Below are positions 44,402-54,249 of a stretch of 64,000 nt of DNA, in pieces. The translations under genes and the position numbers were made by a program. Numbering within the stretch: position 1 is the first letter of the stretch; each line of letters starts with the position of its first letter. This DNA comes from Chryseobacterium sp. Tr-659 (GTDB lineage Bacteria > Bacteroidota > Bacteroidia > Flavobacteriales > Weeksellaceae). The stretch lies in contig NZ_VWWP01000003.1 of assembly GCF_011752975.1 (NCBI RefSeq), positions 372,001-436,000 of the forward strand, read 5' to 3'. The notes under the pieces are model-generated. The model made no database searches. It saw only the letters and a list, made by a program, of their open reading frames with translations, and was not told the origin of the DNA.

Positions 44402-45727
44402 ATGAAAAAAATTATACTATCTATCACAGCATTGTTGATCAGCACATCTGTATTTTCCCAGTATTGGGGAACTCAAAACTCCGGATTTGCTGCTGCATCC
44501 AGAGGAATCAGTGGCTTGGAAGTTTATGACGCGAATACAGTTTGGGCATTTGCTTATAATGGAACGAGTTCTACAGCAAACGTACAGGAATTTACAAAAA
44601 CATCTAACGGTGGTACTACATGGACAGCCGGATCAATTAATGTTGGCAATACAAGCTTAAGAATTACCAATATCTCAGGAGTAAGTGCTACCACAGCATG
44701 GGTAGGTGCTTTTAATAATACAAGCGGATTAGGAGGAGTTTGGAAAACAAGTGATGGCGGCGCAACATGGGTGAACCAGAAAATGCTATCTACACCAGGC
44801 GAATCATGGACCAATTATGTACATTTCTTCGATGCTAATAACGGTATTGTTGGTGGAGACCCTGAAGGCGGAGAATTTGAAATTTATACAACTTCTAACG
44901 GAGGTTCTACATGGACAAGAGTACCTGCCGCTAACCTTCCGGATCCTTTAGTAGATGAATACGGATACAATAGCGGATATTATGCGGTAGGTAATAATAT
45001 GTTCTTCTATACAGATCACGGAAGAATCTACAAATCTGCAGATAAAGGACTCACATGGACCGCGTTGGCAACAGATGCCATCATCAGTGATTTTGGAGGA
45101 ACTACAGAAAGTGGTGATATGGCATGGAGTGACGCTAACAACGGAATGATTCTTAAAAGAACATCCACAACATTACAACTATACACTACCACCAATGGAG
45201 GAACAACATGGGCCCCGGTAACCTTTACAGGAATTACCGCAGCTAATAAAATTAGTGATATAGCCTATGTACCAGGAACCAATATTGTAGTAGCAACAAG
45301 CTCTGATGGAACAACCGGAGGCTCATGGAAAAGCATCAACAACGGTGTTACATGGACCGCATTAGATACAGGCGTTCAACATCTGGGAATACGCTGCTCA
45401 GATGCCAATACCTGCTATTCCGGAGGGTTTAATACTTCCGCAACTGTTGGAGGAATGTTCAAATCTTTACTCTCACTTGGAACGGCTGAAACAAAAGCTG
45501 CTACAAAACATACCCTGTCAATTTATCCTAACCCAACCAAAGGAGACATTAACATCAAGACAGACCAGAAAATAAAAATGGCTACCATTATTGACATGTC
45601 TGGAAAAACACTTAACACAGAAAATTCCGGAAAACCAGATGTTTCTTCACTTCCAAAAGGAACATATCTATTGAAAGTAGATTTCTCTGACGGAACATCT
45701 ACAACTGAAAAAATAATTAAACAATAA
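44402..45727 (+). CDS. T9SS-exported beta-propeller (YCF48/BNR-like) protein
   Basis: The 441-residue protein has a signal peptide (KKIILSITALLISTSVFSQ), then repeated GGTTW/GGATW propeller blades (for example TSNGGTTWT, TSDGGATWVNQK, TTNGGTTWAPV), as in YCF48 or BNR/sialidase-like proteins. Residues about 365-441 form a type A T9SS sorting domain (LSIYPNPTKGDINI, SSLPKGTYLLKV, ending KIIKQ). It is thus probably secreted or attached to the surface. Ligand unknown. A terminator follows at 45748-45773. Confidence 0.92.
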   Translation: MKKIILSITALLISTSVFSQYWGTQNSGFAAASRGISGLEVYDANTVWAFAYNGTSSTANVQEFTKTSNGGTTWTAGSINVGNTSLRITNISGVSATTAWVGAFNNTSGLGGVWKTSDGGATWVNQKMLSTPGESWTNYVHFFDANNGIVGGDPEGGEFEIYTTSNGGSTWTRVPAANLPDPLVDEYGYNSGYYAVGNNMFFYTDHGRIYKSADKGLTWTALATDAIISDFGGTTESGDMAWSDANNGMILKRTSTTLQLYTTTNGGTTWAPVTFTGITAANKISDIAYVPGTNIVVATSSDGTTGGSWKSINNGVTWTALDTGVQHLGIRCSDANTCYSGGFNTSATVGGMFKSLLSLGTAETKAATKHTLSIYPNPTKGDINIKTDQKIKMATIIDMSGKTLNTENSGKPDVSSLPKGTYLLKVDFSDGTSTTEKIIKQ

Positions 45728-45747
45728 CACCATTATACAATCTTTCT

Positions 45748-45773
45748 AAAACCACCAGCTTGGTGGTTTTTTT
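45748..45773 (+). terminator. Terminator of the T9SS cargo gene
   Basis: ACCACCA-GCT-TGGTGGT stem (45751-45767) followed by a T run. Confidence 0.85.
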
Positions 45774-45777
45774 ATTT

Positions 45778-45785
45778 TACTTTTG
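45778..45785 (+). promoter_or_regulatory. -7 box of the DUF6080-like gene
   Basis: TACTTTTG overlaps the TTG at 45783 that would start a longer frame, so GTG 45801 is the likely start. Confidence 0.55.
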
Positions 45786-45800
45786 CAAAAAAATAAATAC

Positions 45801-47078
45801 GTGTCATTGATCAAAACTAAATTTATTAACTTTCTAAGGCTGATCTTCCCTTCATCTTCCACTGAAGTAACCGTCTTCCTTATTTTTATGACCTGCTATG
45901 GAATATTGGGTTCTTACATCGCAATCCATTACAGAATCATATTTGACAGCAGAATTCCCTGGGATGCCTACTTCAGTTTTGATAATAAATCCATTATTAT
46001 GACCGGCGGGAGTTTTGAGAGACATCCCCTCTCCTATTATTTTTTTAACTGGGTAAGAGAATTCTCCCTATTGATTTCAGGTGGAAAAATGGATGTTAAT
46101 TTCAGACTTACTCTGGCCTGGCTCAGTAGTATTGTAATTACACTGAATATTGTTCAGATTTTTAAATACCTGAAGAATATTATTATGTTACCTCTATGGT
46201 TAAGTATTTTAATTATTACTTTCTTTGGGATCTTTTCAACCAATATTATATTATCCTTCACTCCCGAGAATTTCACATACACGTTGTTTCTACTTTCTTT
46301 ATATAATTATTATGCCGCAATTAAACTCAGGAAGGAAGAAAAAATACCCGCAACAGCTCTTTCATTGGCAGGCATTACTATTGGAGGACTTACTATAACC
46401 AATTTTGTAAAAGTTTTTATACCACTTCTTTTTGAAAAAGATCTTTTCAGGAGCTGGAAAAAATTTGGAAGCGCCGTTTTGAGGGTACTCATTGCTGTAA
46501 TCTGCTATGTTCTTCTTTATCTGAACAGAATTGATTTTAAGTACCAGAATATTTTTTCGAAAACCAATCAGCAATATGAAAAATTTTCAAACGTAGAAAC
46601 TATGCCTACCTGGGATATGATTCTGTCTTTCTTTTTCGGCGGCAACATTCTATTCCCGGGGTTTATTATTTCGGATAAACACAATATGAAAGGATTCCAT
46701 TTCAAAGCACTTTATATGGATCTTTATTCATCTGTCTTTTCATATATTTTCATTATCCTTTTATTGATACTGATCAGTTGGAGTTATTTTAAGAATTTCA
46801 GGAACAAATGGGTTCAGGTAATTGCCCTCTCATTTTTCGTTGACATTATCATCCATTGCGTGATGAGGTTCGGGCTTCACACCTCTTACATCTATGGAGG
46901 GCACTTTGTTTTTGTATATCCGCTCCTTATCGGGTGGCTTTTCTACGCGTACAGATCTTCTCAGAAAGTGATGGCACTCTTAACACTTATCATCTGCACC
47001 CTGCTCGTTTATCTATTTGTAAACAATCTTTTCAGGATGTCGGAATTCTTCTGGTTTTTGGAAAAATATTATCAATAA
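45801..47078 (+). CDS. Polytopic membrane protein, DUF6080/glycosyltransferase-C-like
   Basis: About 425 residues from GTG 45801; the TTG at 45783 lies inside the -7 box. Roughly ten membrane helices are visible. The first periplasmic loop has DSRIPWDAYFSFDNKSIIMT and FERHPLSYYFFNW, with Asp and His residues placed like those of polyprenyl-phosphate-dependent GT-C glycosyltransferases. I recall a DUF6080 family with this profile. The transfer activity is an inference from topology. It ends at a symmetric terminator shared with the convergent SPOR-like gene. Confidence 0.65.
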   Translation: MSLIKTKFINFLRLIFPSSSTEVTVFLIFMTCYGILGSYIAIHYRIIFDSRIPWDAYFSFDNKSIIMTGGSFERHPLSYYFFNWVREFSLLISGGKMDVNFRLTLAWLSSIVITLNIVQIFKYLKNIIMLPLWLSILIITFFGIFSTNIILSFTPENFTYTLFLLSLYNYYAAIKLRKEEKIPATALSLAGITIGGLTITNFVKVFIPLLFEKDLFRSWKKFGSAVLRVLIAVICYVLLYLNRIDFKYQNIFSKTNQQYEKFSNVETMPTWDMILSFFFGGNILFPGFIISDKHNMKGFHFKALYMDLYSSVFSYIFIILLLILISWSYFKNFRNKWVQVIALSFFVDIIIHCVMRFGLHTSYIYGGHFVFVYPLLIGWLFYAYRSSQKVMALLTLIICTLLVYLFVNNLFRMSEFFWFLEKYYQ

Positions 47079-47106
47079 AAAAGCTGAGAAAATTTCTCAG
47101 CTTTTT
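47077..47106. terminator. Symmetric terminator between convergent genes
   Basis: AAGCTGAGAAA-A-TTTCTCAGCTT (47081-47103) with A and T runs on the two sides serves both flanking genes. Confidence 0.9.
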
Positions 47107-47130
47107 GTTTTTATATTTAGAAAATCAATA

Positions 47131-47688
47131 CTATTTTGCTTCGGCGCAGAAAATTCTATATTGTACCGGCACTGCAGATTTAAAATATTCTCTGATCTTC
47201 GAAAGATCGCTTGCAGCACTTTGTTTAGTAAAATAACTTCCTGCTAAAATTTTATAATTAGGTCTCAAAGAAGCATCCGTTTCAACTTTCAGATTCGGAA
47301 ATCTTTTTCTGAAATAAGACTTCACTTCATTCGCTTCATCATTACTTTTCACCGTTGTAATCTGAATTTTGAACCCTAAAATCCTAGGATTTTTCTTACA
47401 AATTTCAGCATTGGTAAGCTCTCTGTTCGGTACAAAGATTTTTGGAGGTTTTGTGCTGATTCCTGTAGAAATTCCATCATCATTATTACTGAAATCTTTA
47501 GATGGATTTGTTGGGGTAACTTTAGCACATTTACCTTCAATTCCTTCTAAAGCAGCATTTATTCTGGAATCCATTGTCATGACAAGTTCCGTTCCCGAAA
47601 GGGTATCTTTTTTAACAACCTGCTGTGCTTCAATATTATAAAATCCAAATAATGATAATATCGAAAATATTTTGATTAGATTTCTCAT
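47131..47688 (-). CDS. Secreted SPOR-like domain protein
   Basis: The 185-residue protein has a signal peptide (RNLIKIFSILSLFGFYNIEAQ) and a C-terminal SPOR-like domain (about 105-185: LGFKIQITTVKSNDEANEV, LKVETDASLRPNYKILAGSY, SDLSKIREYF). SPOR domains bind glycan strands lacking stem peptides, typically at division sites. It has a -7 box 15 bases upstream of its ATG and no operon partner. Confidence 0.83.
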   Translation of the reverse strand: MRNLIKIFSILSLFGFYNIEAQQVVKKDTLSGTELVMTMDSRINAALEGIEGKCAKVTPTNPSKDFSNNDDGISTGISTKPPKIFVPNRELTNAEICKKNPRILGFKIQITTVKSNDEANEVKSYFRKRFPNLKVETDASLRPNYKILAGSYFTKQSAASDLSKIREYFKSAVPVQYRIFCAEAK

Positions 47689-47703
47689 TTAAACTTGTTT
47701 CCG

Positions 47704-47711
47704 CAAATTTA
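47704..47711 (-). promoter_or_regulatory. -7 box of the SPOR-like gene
   Basis: TAAATTTG on the minus strand, 15 bases upstream of the ATG at 47688. Confidence 0.6.
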
Positions 47712-47817
47712 TACAAATTAAAAAACTATACCAAACCAGTTATTTAGAATCAATACAAATTAAACGTAAATGATATTTTCCCTTTTCGATATACCGTTAA
47801 ATTCCTGTTAAAAATAT

Positions 47818-47825
47818 TATTTTTG
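47818..47825 (+). promoter_or_regulatory. -7 box of the act operon
   Basis: TATTTTTG, 47 bases upstream of the actA ATG, is the only matching element before the six-gene unit. Confidence 0.5.
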
Positions 47826-47872
47826 CGGAATTGATTGAATGTTCAATAATTTACTAACATAAGATAATTTAA

Positions 47873-49231
47873 ATGATTAGTTGGAGAAAGCATTATAAAA
47901 AAACGTTGATCGCAATAGGCTTATTGCTATCAACCAGTGCTTCATTTTACGGGCAAGACGGCGATCCTAAAAACGGAGAGAAACTTTTCAAAGCGAATTG
48001 TACTGCATGTCACGCGCTGGACAAACAAGTTGTTGGGCCACCATTAAAGGGGGTTGTAGAACGTGTAAAGACAGAAGGTGGTGTAGACAAAGATTGGCTT
48101 CACAAGTGGATCAAAGACAACAAAGCTCTTAGAGCTTCTGGGGATAAATACGCCAATGAGATTTTTGAAAAGTTTAATAAGACTGAAATGCAGGTCTTTC
48201 CAAATCTTACAGATAAGGATATAGATGACATTTTAGCTTTCACGACTAATCCTCCTGCTCCGGAAGAGAAAAAGCCGGAAGCAACTCCTGCAGCTGACGC
48301 TACTGCGGCAGCTCCTGCAGACAAAACTACTACAAACGTTGTAATCATTTCACTTTTAGCGATCGCAGGTTTACTGGTTTGGATCTTGGTTAAACTAAGA
48401 CAATTGGTAAAACTGGGTCAGTCTGAAGATTTGGCCGGACTTAATGAAACAAGAGTTCGTTCTTTCAGTGAAATGTATGAGAAGTTCCACTTCATTGGTA
48501 AAGGTTTATTAGCAATCCTTGCTATTTTAGCTGCTTACGGAGTATGGAACTGGTTAATGTGGATCGGGGTTTACAAAGGTTACAAACCAGAACAACCTAT
48601 CTACTTCTCTCACAAAATCCACGCTGGAGAACAGAAAATTGACTGTCAGTTATGCCACTCTAGTGCTAAATACGGAAAAGTATCTGAAATTCCTTCTATG
48701 AACGTTTGTATGAACTGTCACAGAACAATTTCTGAATACAACGCAGATCACTACATGGAGCCAGGAAAAGATAAGGCATTCTATGACGGAGAAATCCAGA
48801 AGATCTACGCTGCAACAGGTTGGGATCCTGCAAAACAACAGTACACAGGAAAAACACAGCCGGTTGAATGGACAAGAATCCACAACATGCCAGACTTCGT
48901 TTACTTCAACCACTCTCAGCACGTAATTGCTGGAGAACAAGCGATCATCAATTCTTTCAACAAAAAGAATCCTAACAACAAAATTGATGTTGTATGTAAA
49001 GCTTGTCACGGTAAAATTGATACAATGAATGTTGTTCAGATGGCTAACGACTTTACTATGGGATGGTGTATCGAGTGCCACAGAACTACTGAGGTTGATA
49101 TGAACAACGGTTATAATAAAGAGTACTTCAAAAATCTACATGACAAGTTGAAAAAACAGTATCCACAAGATGGAGGTAAGATCACTGTAGATGCAATTGG
49201 AGGTCTTGAGTGTGGTAAATGTCATTATTAA
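47873..49231 (+). CDS. actA: Alternative complex III multihaem cytochrome c subunit ActA
   Basis: ActA carries electrons from the quinol site toward the cytochrome c acceptor in alternative complex III. The 452-residue protein has a signal peptide, an N-terminal monohaem domain with CTACH (43-47), an Ala/Pro linker, two membrane helices (about 150-175 and 205-230), then five more CXXCH sites: CQLCH, CMNCH, CKACH, CIECH and CGKCH at the very C-terminus. That gives six haem sites in one chain, so a monohaem domain is fused to the usual pentahaem part. First of six collinear act genes. Confidence 0.93.
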   Translation: MISWRKHYKKTLIAIGLLLSTSASFYGQDGDPKNGEKLFKANCTACHALDKQVVGPPLKGVVERVKTEGGVDKDWLHKWIKDNKALRASGDKYANEIFEKFNKTEMQVFPNLTDKDIDDILAFTTNPPAPEEKKPEATPAADATAAAPADKTTTNVVIISLLAIAGLLVWILVKLRQLVKLGQSEDLAGLNETRVRSFSEMYEKFHFIGKGLLAILAILAAYGVWNWLMWIGVYKGYKPEQPIYFSHKIHAGEQKIDCQLCHSSAKYGKVSEIPSMNVCMNCHRTISEYNADHYMEPGKDKAFYDGEIQKIYAATGWDPAKQQYTGKTQPVEWTRIHNMPDFVYFNHSQHVIAGEQAIINSFNKKNPNNKIDVVCKACHGKIDTMNVVQMANDFTMGWCIECHRTTEVDMNNGYNKEYFKNLHDKLKKQYPQDGGKITVDAIGGLECGKCHY

Positions 49232-49254
49232 TAACTAAAAAATTAGAAGTATAA

Positions 49255-52200
49255 ATGGCTTCAAACAAAATACAATTCAGAAGTATTCATGAACTTAAAG
49301 ATCCAGCTTTGAATAATAAGCTGGCTCAGAAAGAGTTTCAGGAAGAAATTCCGGTAGAAGATTTCCTTGGAGATGCTGAGAAAAACGGATCAAGTACTTC
49401 AAGAAGAGATTTCCTTAAATTATTAGGATTCTCTACAGCAGCAGTTACATTAGCTGCCTGCGAAGCTCCGGTAATCAAAACGATTCCTTATGTGGTAAAG
49501 CCGCATGATATTATTCCGGGAATCCCTAATTATTACGCTTCAACTTATTTTGACGGTTTCGACTTTGCTAGTGTTTTAGTAAAAACCAGAGAAGGTAGAC
49601 CAATCAAAATTGAACCCAACCCGGCTGGTGGTGATTTAGGTAAAACTAATGCAAGAGCTCAGGCAAGTGTACTTTCTCTTTATGATAATGATAAAGTAAA
49701 ACAGCCTAAACTAGACGGTAAAGACGAAACTTTCGATAAAGTAGACAGTTTTGTAATTAAAGGGTTAGAAGAAGCTAAAGCGTCAGGTAAAAAGATTGTG
49801 GTTTTATCACACTCTTTTGCTTCACCAACTTTCAAAAAGTTATTCGCTGAATTCAAAGCTAAATATCCTACAGCTGAATTAGTAACTTATGATGCTTTCC
49901 CTTACTCTGCAGGATTAGATGCAGCTCAGGAAGTATTCGGACAAAGAGCATTACCAGTTTATGACCTTAGCGGTTCTGAGTTGGTAGTTTCTTTCCAGGC
50001 TGATTTCTTAGGAGATTATAACGCTTCAAGCTTAGAAACTTCTTACGCAGCAGCTAGAAAGCCGGGGGCAAACATGTTGAGACACATCCAGGTGGAATCT
50101 AACATGTCTTTAACTGGTGCTAATGCTGACTCAAGATACAGATTAAAGCCAAGTGCTGTAAACAAAACTTTAGTTGAAGTTTACAATGTAATCGTAGGAG
50201 GTGGTAGTACTTCTGATAAGGCTGCGGCTGAGATTGCAAAAGAACTTAACGACAAAAGGAGCAAAGCTGTTGTTTTTGCTGATGGTTCTAAAGGAGCACA
50301 GGTTTTAGCACACTTAATCAACCAAAAGCTAACTTCAGTAGCTTTCACAGGTAAAGCCAACTTCCTTAAAGAATTTGACGGTGCAAAATACCAGGAATTC
50401 TTAGGATGGGTAAACGGTGGACAAGTTGGTGTATTAATTACAAACAACGTAGATCCTATTTACTCTCATCCAAAAGGAGAAGATTTCAAAAAGTCTTTAT
50501 CAAAAGTTCCTTATGTAGTTGCTGTAGCAGATAAGAAAAATGAAATGTACAAAGCAGCGAAAGCTGTAATTCCTGTAGCTAACTGGCTAGAATCTTGGGG
50601 AGATATCGAACCACAGACCGGAGTATATTCATTGATGCAGCCTACGATCCAGAAAATCTACAAATCAAGACAGATTGAAGAATCTCTATTGGTTTGGAAG
50701 AATGGTAAGAACAATGCCTCAAACAATTACTACGATTATTTAAAGGCAAGCTCTGCTTCTCTTTTAGGTGGTACTTCTTTCAACAAAGCATTGTATAACG
50801 GGATCAACGCTTCTACAAACACAGCAACTTTATCTTATGCTGGAGGAAACGGAGCCCAGGCCGCTGCTGAACTAGGAAACTTTAAGCCATCTGAATTAGA
50901 ATTAGTATTATACACTAAAACTTCAATGGGAGATGGAACTCAGGCAAACAACCCTTGGTTACAAGAATTACCTGATCCAATCACAAGAATGTCTTGGGAT
51001 AACTACTTGACAATTTCTCCAAAAGACGCTGAGAAGTTTGCAATAGATAACGATCTTAACGCGAGAATGCAGTTGGATGGTTCTATCGTAAACCTTACAG
51101 TAAATGGAGTTAAAATAGAAAACGTTCCTGTATTCGTTCAACCGGGACAAGCTGAAGGATCTGTAGGTCTTGCGCTTGGATATGGTAAGAAAAACTCAGG
51201 AGCTACTGCAGATACAGGTGTAAATGCTTATCCTTTATTTGATGGTTCTAACCTTGTACTTTCAGGTGTTAAAATCGAGAAAACTGGAGAAGATCACGAA
51301 TTCGCAGGTATCCAGCTTCAAAATACATTAATGGGTCGTTATGAAATTGCGAAGGAAGTTCCTTTAGCTGAATTCATTAATGTACCTTTCGATGATGAGC
51401 ACAAAGGATGGAACAAGCCTTTGGAATACCACACCATCAGTGGAGCTCTTCCAGCAAGAAAAATTGACCTTTGGGATGCATTTGATGATACTGACGGTCC
51501 TCACTTCAACTTATCTATTGACTTGAACTCTTGTACAGGTTGTGGAGCATGTATTATTGCTTGTCAGGCTGAGAACAACGTTCCTGTAGTAGGTAAAGAA
51601 GAGGTAAGAATGTCCAGAGATATGTACTGGTTAAGAATTGACCGTTACTATTCTTCAAGACAGAAAGTTGAAGTATACGAAGGATTAAAAGAAGGAATGG
51701 CTGTACCTGAATTGTATGGTACTGCATTCGGAGACGGAGGTGCGTTAAACCACCCTGCAGACAATCCTGATGTAATCTTCCAACCAGTAATGTGTCAGCA
51801 CTGTAACCACGCTCCATGTGAAACTGTATGTCCGGTAGCGGCTACTTCACACGGTAAGCAAGGTCAAAACCATATGGCTTACAACAGATGTATCGGTACA
51901 AGATATTGTGCAAACAACTGTCCGTACAAAGTAAGACGTTTCAACTGGTTTACTTATAACCTAAATGACAAGTTCGATTACAACATGAACAACGATTTAG
52001 GAAGAATGGTACTTAACCCGGACGTAGTTGTAAGAACTAGAGGGGTAATGGAAAAATGTTCAATGTGTATCCAAATGACTCAGAATACTATTCTTGAGGC
52101 TAAGAAAGAAGGAAGAAGAGTGAAGGATGGAGAATTCCAGACTGCTTGTTCTAAAGCTTGTTCTACTGGAGCAATGACATTTGGAGACATGAATGATAAA

Positions 52201-52317
52201 GATTCTTCAATTAGAAAGGTATATGCCTCTAACAGAAGATATTATTTACTAGAGGAGATCGGAACAAAGCCAAACGTGTTCTATCACACTAAAGTAAGAA
52301 ACAGAGTAGAAAAATAA
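49255..52317 (+). CDS. actB: Alternative complex III iron-sulfur/molybdopterin-like subunit ActB
   Basis: A 1020-residue fusion. Residues about 48-70 hold a Tat-type signal (SRRDFLKLLGFSTAAVTLAAC) whose Cys suits lipidation. A molybdopterin-oxidoreductase-like domain follows (about 80-730); known ActB proteins lack the cofactor. The C-terminal ferredoxin-like part has Cys clusters CTGCGACIIAC, CQHCNHAPCETVC, CIGTRYCANNC and CSMC/CSKAC, enough for four clusters. It sits on the periplasmic side of the complex. The start is 23 bases after actA. Confidence 0.95.
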   Translation: MASNKIQFRSIHELKDPALNNKLAQKEFQEEIPVEDFLGDAEKNGSSTSRRDFLKLLGFSTAAVTLAACEAPVIKTIPYVVKPHDIIPGIPNYYASTYFDGFDFASVLVKTREGRPIKIEPNPAGGDLGKTNARAQASVLSLYDNDKVKQPKLDGKDETFDKVDSFVIKGLEEAKASGKKIVVLSHSFASPTFKKLFAEFKAKYPTAELVTYDAFPYSAGLDAAQEVFGQRALPVYDLSGSELVVSFQADFLGDYNASSLETSYAAARKPGANMLRHIQVESNMSLTGANADSRYRLKPSAVNKTLVEVYNVIVGGGSTSDKAAAEIAKELNDKRSKAVVFADGSKGAQVLAHLINQKLTSVAFTGKANFLKEFDGAKYQEFLGWVNGGQVGVLITNNVDPIYSHPKGEDFKKSLSKVPYVVAVADKKNEMYKAAKAVIPVANWLESWGDIEPQTGVYSLMQPTIQKIYKSRQIEESLLVWKNGKNNASNNYYDYLKASSASLLGGTSFNKALYNGINASTNTATLSYAGGNGAQAAAELGNFKPSELELVLYTKTSMGDGTQANNPWLQELPDPITRMSWDNYLTISPKDAEKFAIDNDLNARMQLDGSIVNLTVNGVKIENVPVFVQPGQAEGSVGLALGYGKKNSGATADTGVNAYPLFDGSNLVLSGVKIEKTGEDHEFAGIQLQNTLMGRYEIAKEVPLAEFINVPFDDEHKGWNKPLEYHTISGALPARKIDLWDAFDDTDGPHFNLSIDLNSCTGCGACIIACQAENNVPVVGKEEVRMSRDMYWLRIDRYYSSRQKVEVYEGLKEGMAVPELYGTAFGDGGALNHPADNPDVIFQPVMCQHCNHAPCETVCPVAATSHGKQGQNHMAYNRCIGTRYCANNCPYKVRRFNWFTYNLNDKFDYNMNNDLGRMVLNPDVVVRTRGVMEKCSMCIQMTQNTILEAKKEGRRVKDGEFQTACSKACSTGAMTFGDMNDKDSSIRKVYASNRRYYLLEEIGTKPNVFYHTKVRNRVEK

Positions 52318-52342
52318 AGTTTAAATAATAAATAGGTAAAAA

Positions 52343-53740
52343 ATGTCAGGACATTACGAAGCTCCGATAAGGGAACCTCTAATTATTGGTCACAAAACTT
52401 ATCACGATATCACAGAAGATATTGCACGACCTATCGAAGAAAGAGCAGGTAAATTATGGTGGATCTCATTATATGCTGCGTTAGTTCTATTCCTCTATGG
52501 ATTCGGCTGTATCGCTTATACTATCGGAACAGGTATTGGAGCATGGGGGCTTAACAGAACTATTAACTGGGGTTGGGATATTACCAACTTCGTATGGTGG
52601 GTAGGTATTGGTCACGCCGGAACCTTAATCTCAGCGGTATTATTATTATTTAGACAGAGATGGAGAATGTCTGTAAACAGATCTGCAGAGGCGATGACGA
52701 TCTTTGCGGTTGTACAGGCAGCAATCTTCCCTGTAATTCACATGGGTAGAGTTTGGGTTGGATATTGGGTATTCCCTTTACCAAACCAGTTCGGTTCTCT
52801 TTGGGGGAACTTTAACTCTCCTCTACTTTGGGACGTATTTGCGATCTCTACGTATTTCTCAGTATCAACTGTATTCTGGTTCATGGGACTAATCCCTGAC
52901 TTTGCAATGATCAGAGATAGAGCTAAGACTCCTTGGACGAGAAAAATTTATACATTCCTTGCATTCGGTTGGGGTGGTAAAGCAAAACACTGGCAAAGAT
53001 TCGAAGAACTTTCTTTGGTTCTTGCAGGTTTGGCAACTCCGCTTGTATTCTCAGTACACACAACCGTATCTTTTGACTTCGCGACTTCAGTAATTAAAGG
53101 ATGGCACTCTACAATCTACCCTCCTTACTTCGTTGCTGGTGCGATCTTCTCAGGATTTGCAATGGTACAAACACTATTGTTGGTTGCAAGAAAAGTATGT
53201 CACTTAGAAGAGTACATTACCATGTATCATATCGAAATCATGAATATCGTAATCATCTTAACAGGTGGTATGGTAACTGTAGCTTATGCTACTGAATATT
53301 TCATCGGATGGTACTCAGGTTCTAGATTCGAAGACTTTACATATCTTTCTCCAGGTGCGGCTGTAGGGCCTTACTGGTGGGCATTCTGGTCATTGATCAT
53401 CTGTAACCTTGTTATTCCTGCTTCTTTCTGGTTCAAGAGACTTAGAACGAACATTATCTGGACATTCATCGTTGCTTTGATCATCAACATCGGTATGTGG
53501 TTTGAGCGTTTCGATATCATCGTTATCAACCTTTCAAGAGACTACTTACCAGGATCATGGACAATGTTTAAGCCAACGATCATTGATGTGGGTGTATACT
53601 TAGGAACTATCGGATTCTTCTCTGTATTATTCTTATTATACGCAAGAACATTCCCTGTAATTGCACAGGCTGAATTAAAATCGATTTTGAAAATCTCAGG
53701 TGAAACTTATAAAGCAAAAGAAGGAGATGAGCACCACTAA
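52343..53740 (+). CDS. actC: Alternative complex III quinol-binding membrane subunit ActC (NrfD-like)
   Basis: A 465-residue NrfD/PsrC-family protein with about ten membrane helices, the site of menaquinol oxidation in alternative complex III. Conserved features include WDITNFVWWVGIGHAGTLIS with the quinol-site His, and a second His-rich region FPVIHMGRVWVGYW. It follows actB by 25 bases and overlaps actD by 14 bases. Confidence 0.95.
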   Translation: MSGHYEAPIREPLIIGHKTYHDITEDIARPIEERAGKLWWISLYAALVLFLYGFGCIAYTIGTGIGAWGLNRTINWGWDITNFVWWVGIGHAGTLISAVLLLFRQRWRMSVNRSAEAMTIFAVVQAAIFPVIHMGRVWVGYWVFPLPNQFGSLWGNFNSPLLWDVFAISTYFSVSTVFWFMGLIPDFAMIRDRAKTPWTRKIYTFLAFGWGGKAKHWQRFEELSLVLAGLATPLVFSVHTTVSFDFATSVIKGWHSTIYPPYFVAGAIFSGFAMVQTLLLVARKVCHLEEYITMYHIEIMNIVIILTGGMVTVAYATEYFIGWYSGSRFEDFTYLSPGAAVGPYWWAFWSLIICNLVIPASFWFKRLRTNIIWTFIVALIINIGMWFERFDIIVINLSRDYLPGSWTMFKPTIIDVGVYLGTIGFFSVLFLLYARTFPVIAQAELKSILKISGETYKAKEGDEHH

Positions 53741-54248
53741 AATTGTATACGGACTTTATGCTGACGACGACGATTTAATGAACGGCGTTAAAGCATTCAA
53801 CGATAAAGGAATCAAGATTAACGAGGTTTATACTCCGTTTCCGGTTCACGGACTAGATAAAGCTTTAGGTTTAAAGAAAACTAGAATTTCTGATGCTGCT
53901 TTCATCTACGCTTGTTATGGAGTTACTATCGGTGCTACTTTGACTTGGTATGTAATGAACCATGACTGGCCTCAGAATATCGGTGGTAAACCAGCTTTTG
54001 ACTGGGGACACAACATGCCGGCATTCGTAGTACCAATGTTCGAATTAATGGTATTCTGTGCAGCTCACATGATGTCTTTAACTTTCTTAGTTAGAAACAA
54101 AATGTATCCGGGAGCTCCAGCTCAGAACCCTGATCCAAGAACTACTGATGATAAATTCATGATGGAATTCGTAACTGAAGATGTAGAATCTATAAAGCAG
54201 TTGCTTATTGAAACTGGAGTTGAAGAAATAACTGTTAAAGACGCTTAA
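53727..54248 (+). CDS. actD: Alternative complex III subunit ActD (DUF3341)
   Basis: ATG 53727 gives 173 residues beginning STTKIVYGLYADDDDLMNGV, the usual opening. A longer frame from 53700 lies inside actC and is not needed. Two membrane helices (about 60-85 and 100-125) anchor a DUF3341 domain; in known structures ActD stabilises the complex. It is two bases from actE. Confidence 0.92.
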   Translation: MSTTKIVYGLYADDDDLMNGVKAFNDKGIKINEVYTPFPVHGLDKALGLKKTRISDAAFIYACYGVTIGATLTWYVMNHDWPQNIGGKPAFDWGHNMPAFVVPMFELMVFCAAHMMSLTFLVRNKMYPGAPAQNPDPRTTDDKFMMEFVTEDVESIKQLLIETGVEEITVKDA

Positions 54249-54249
54249 A

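Noticed and set aside
53700..53726. Longer ActD start inside actC
   Set aside because: The extra residues are the actC C-terminus in another frame, and the ATG at 53727 gives the family-typical N-terminus.
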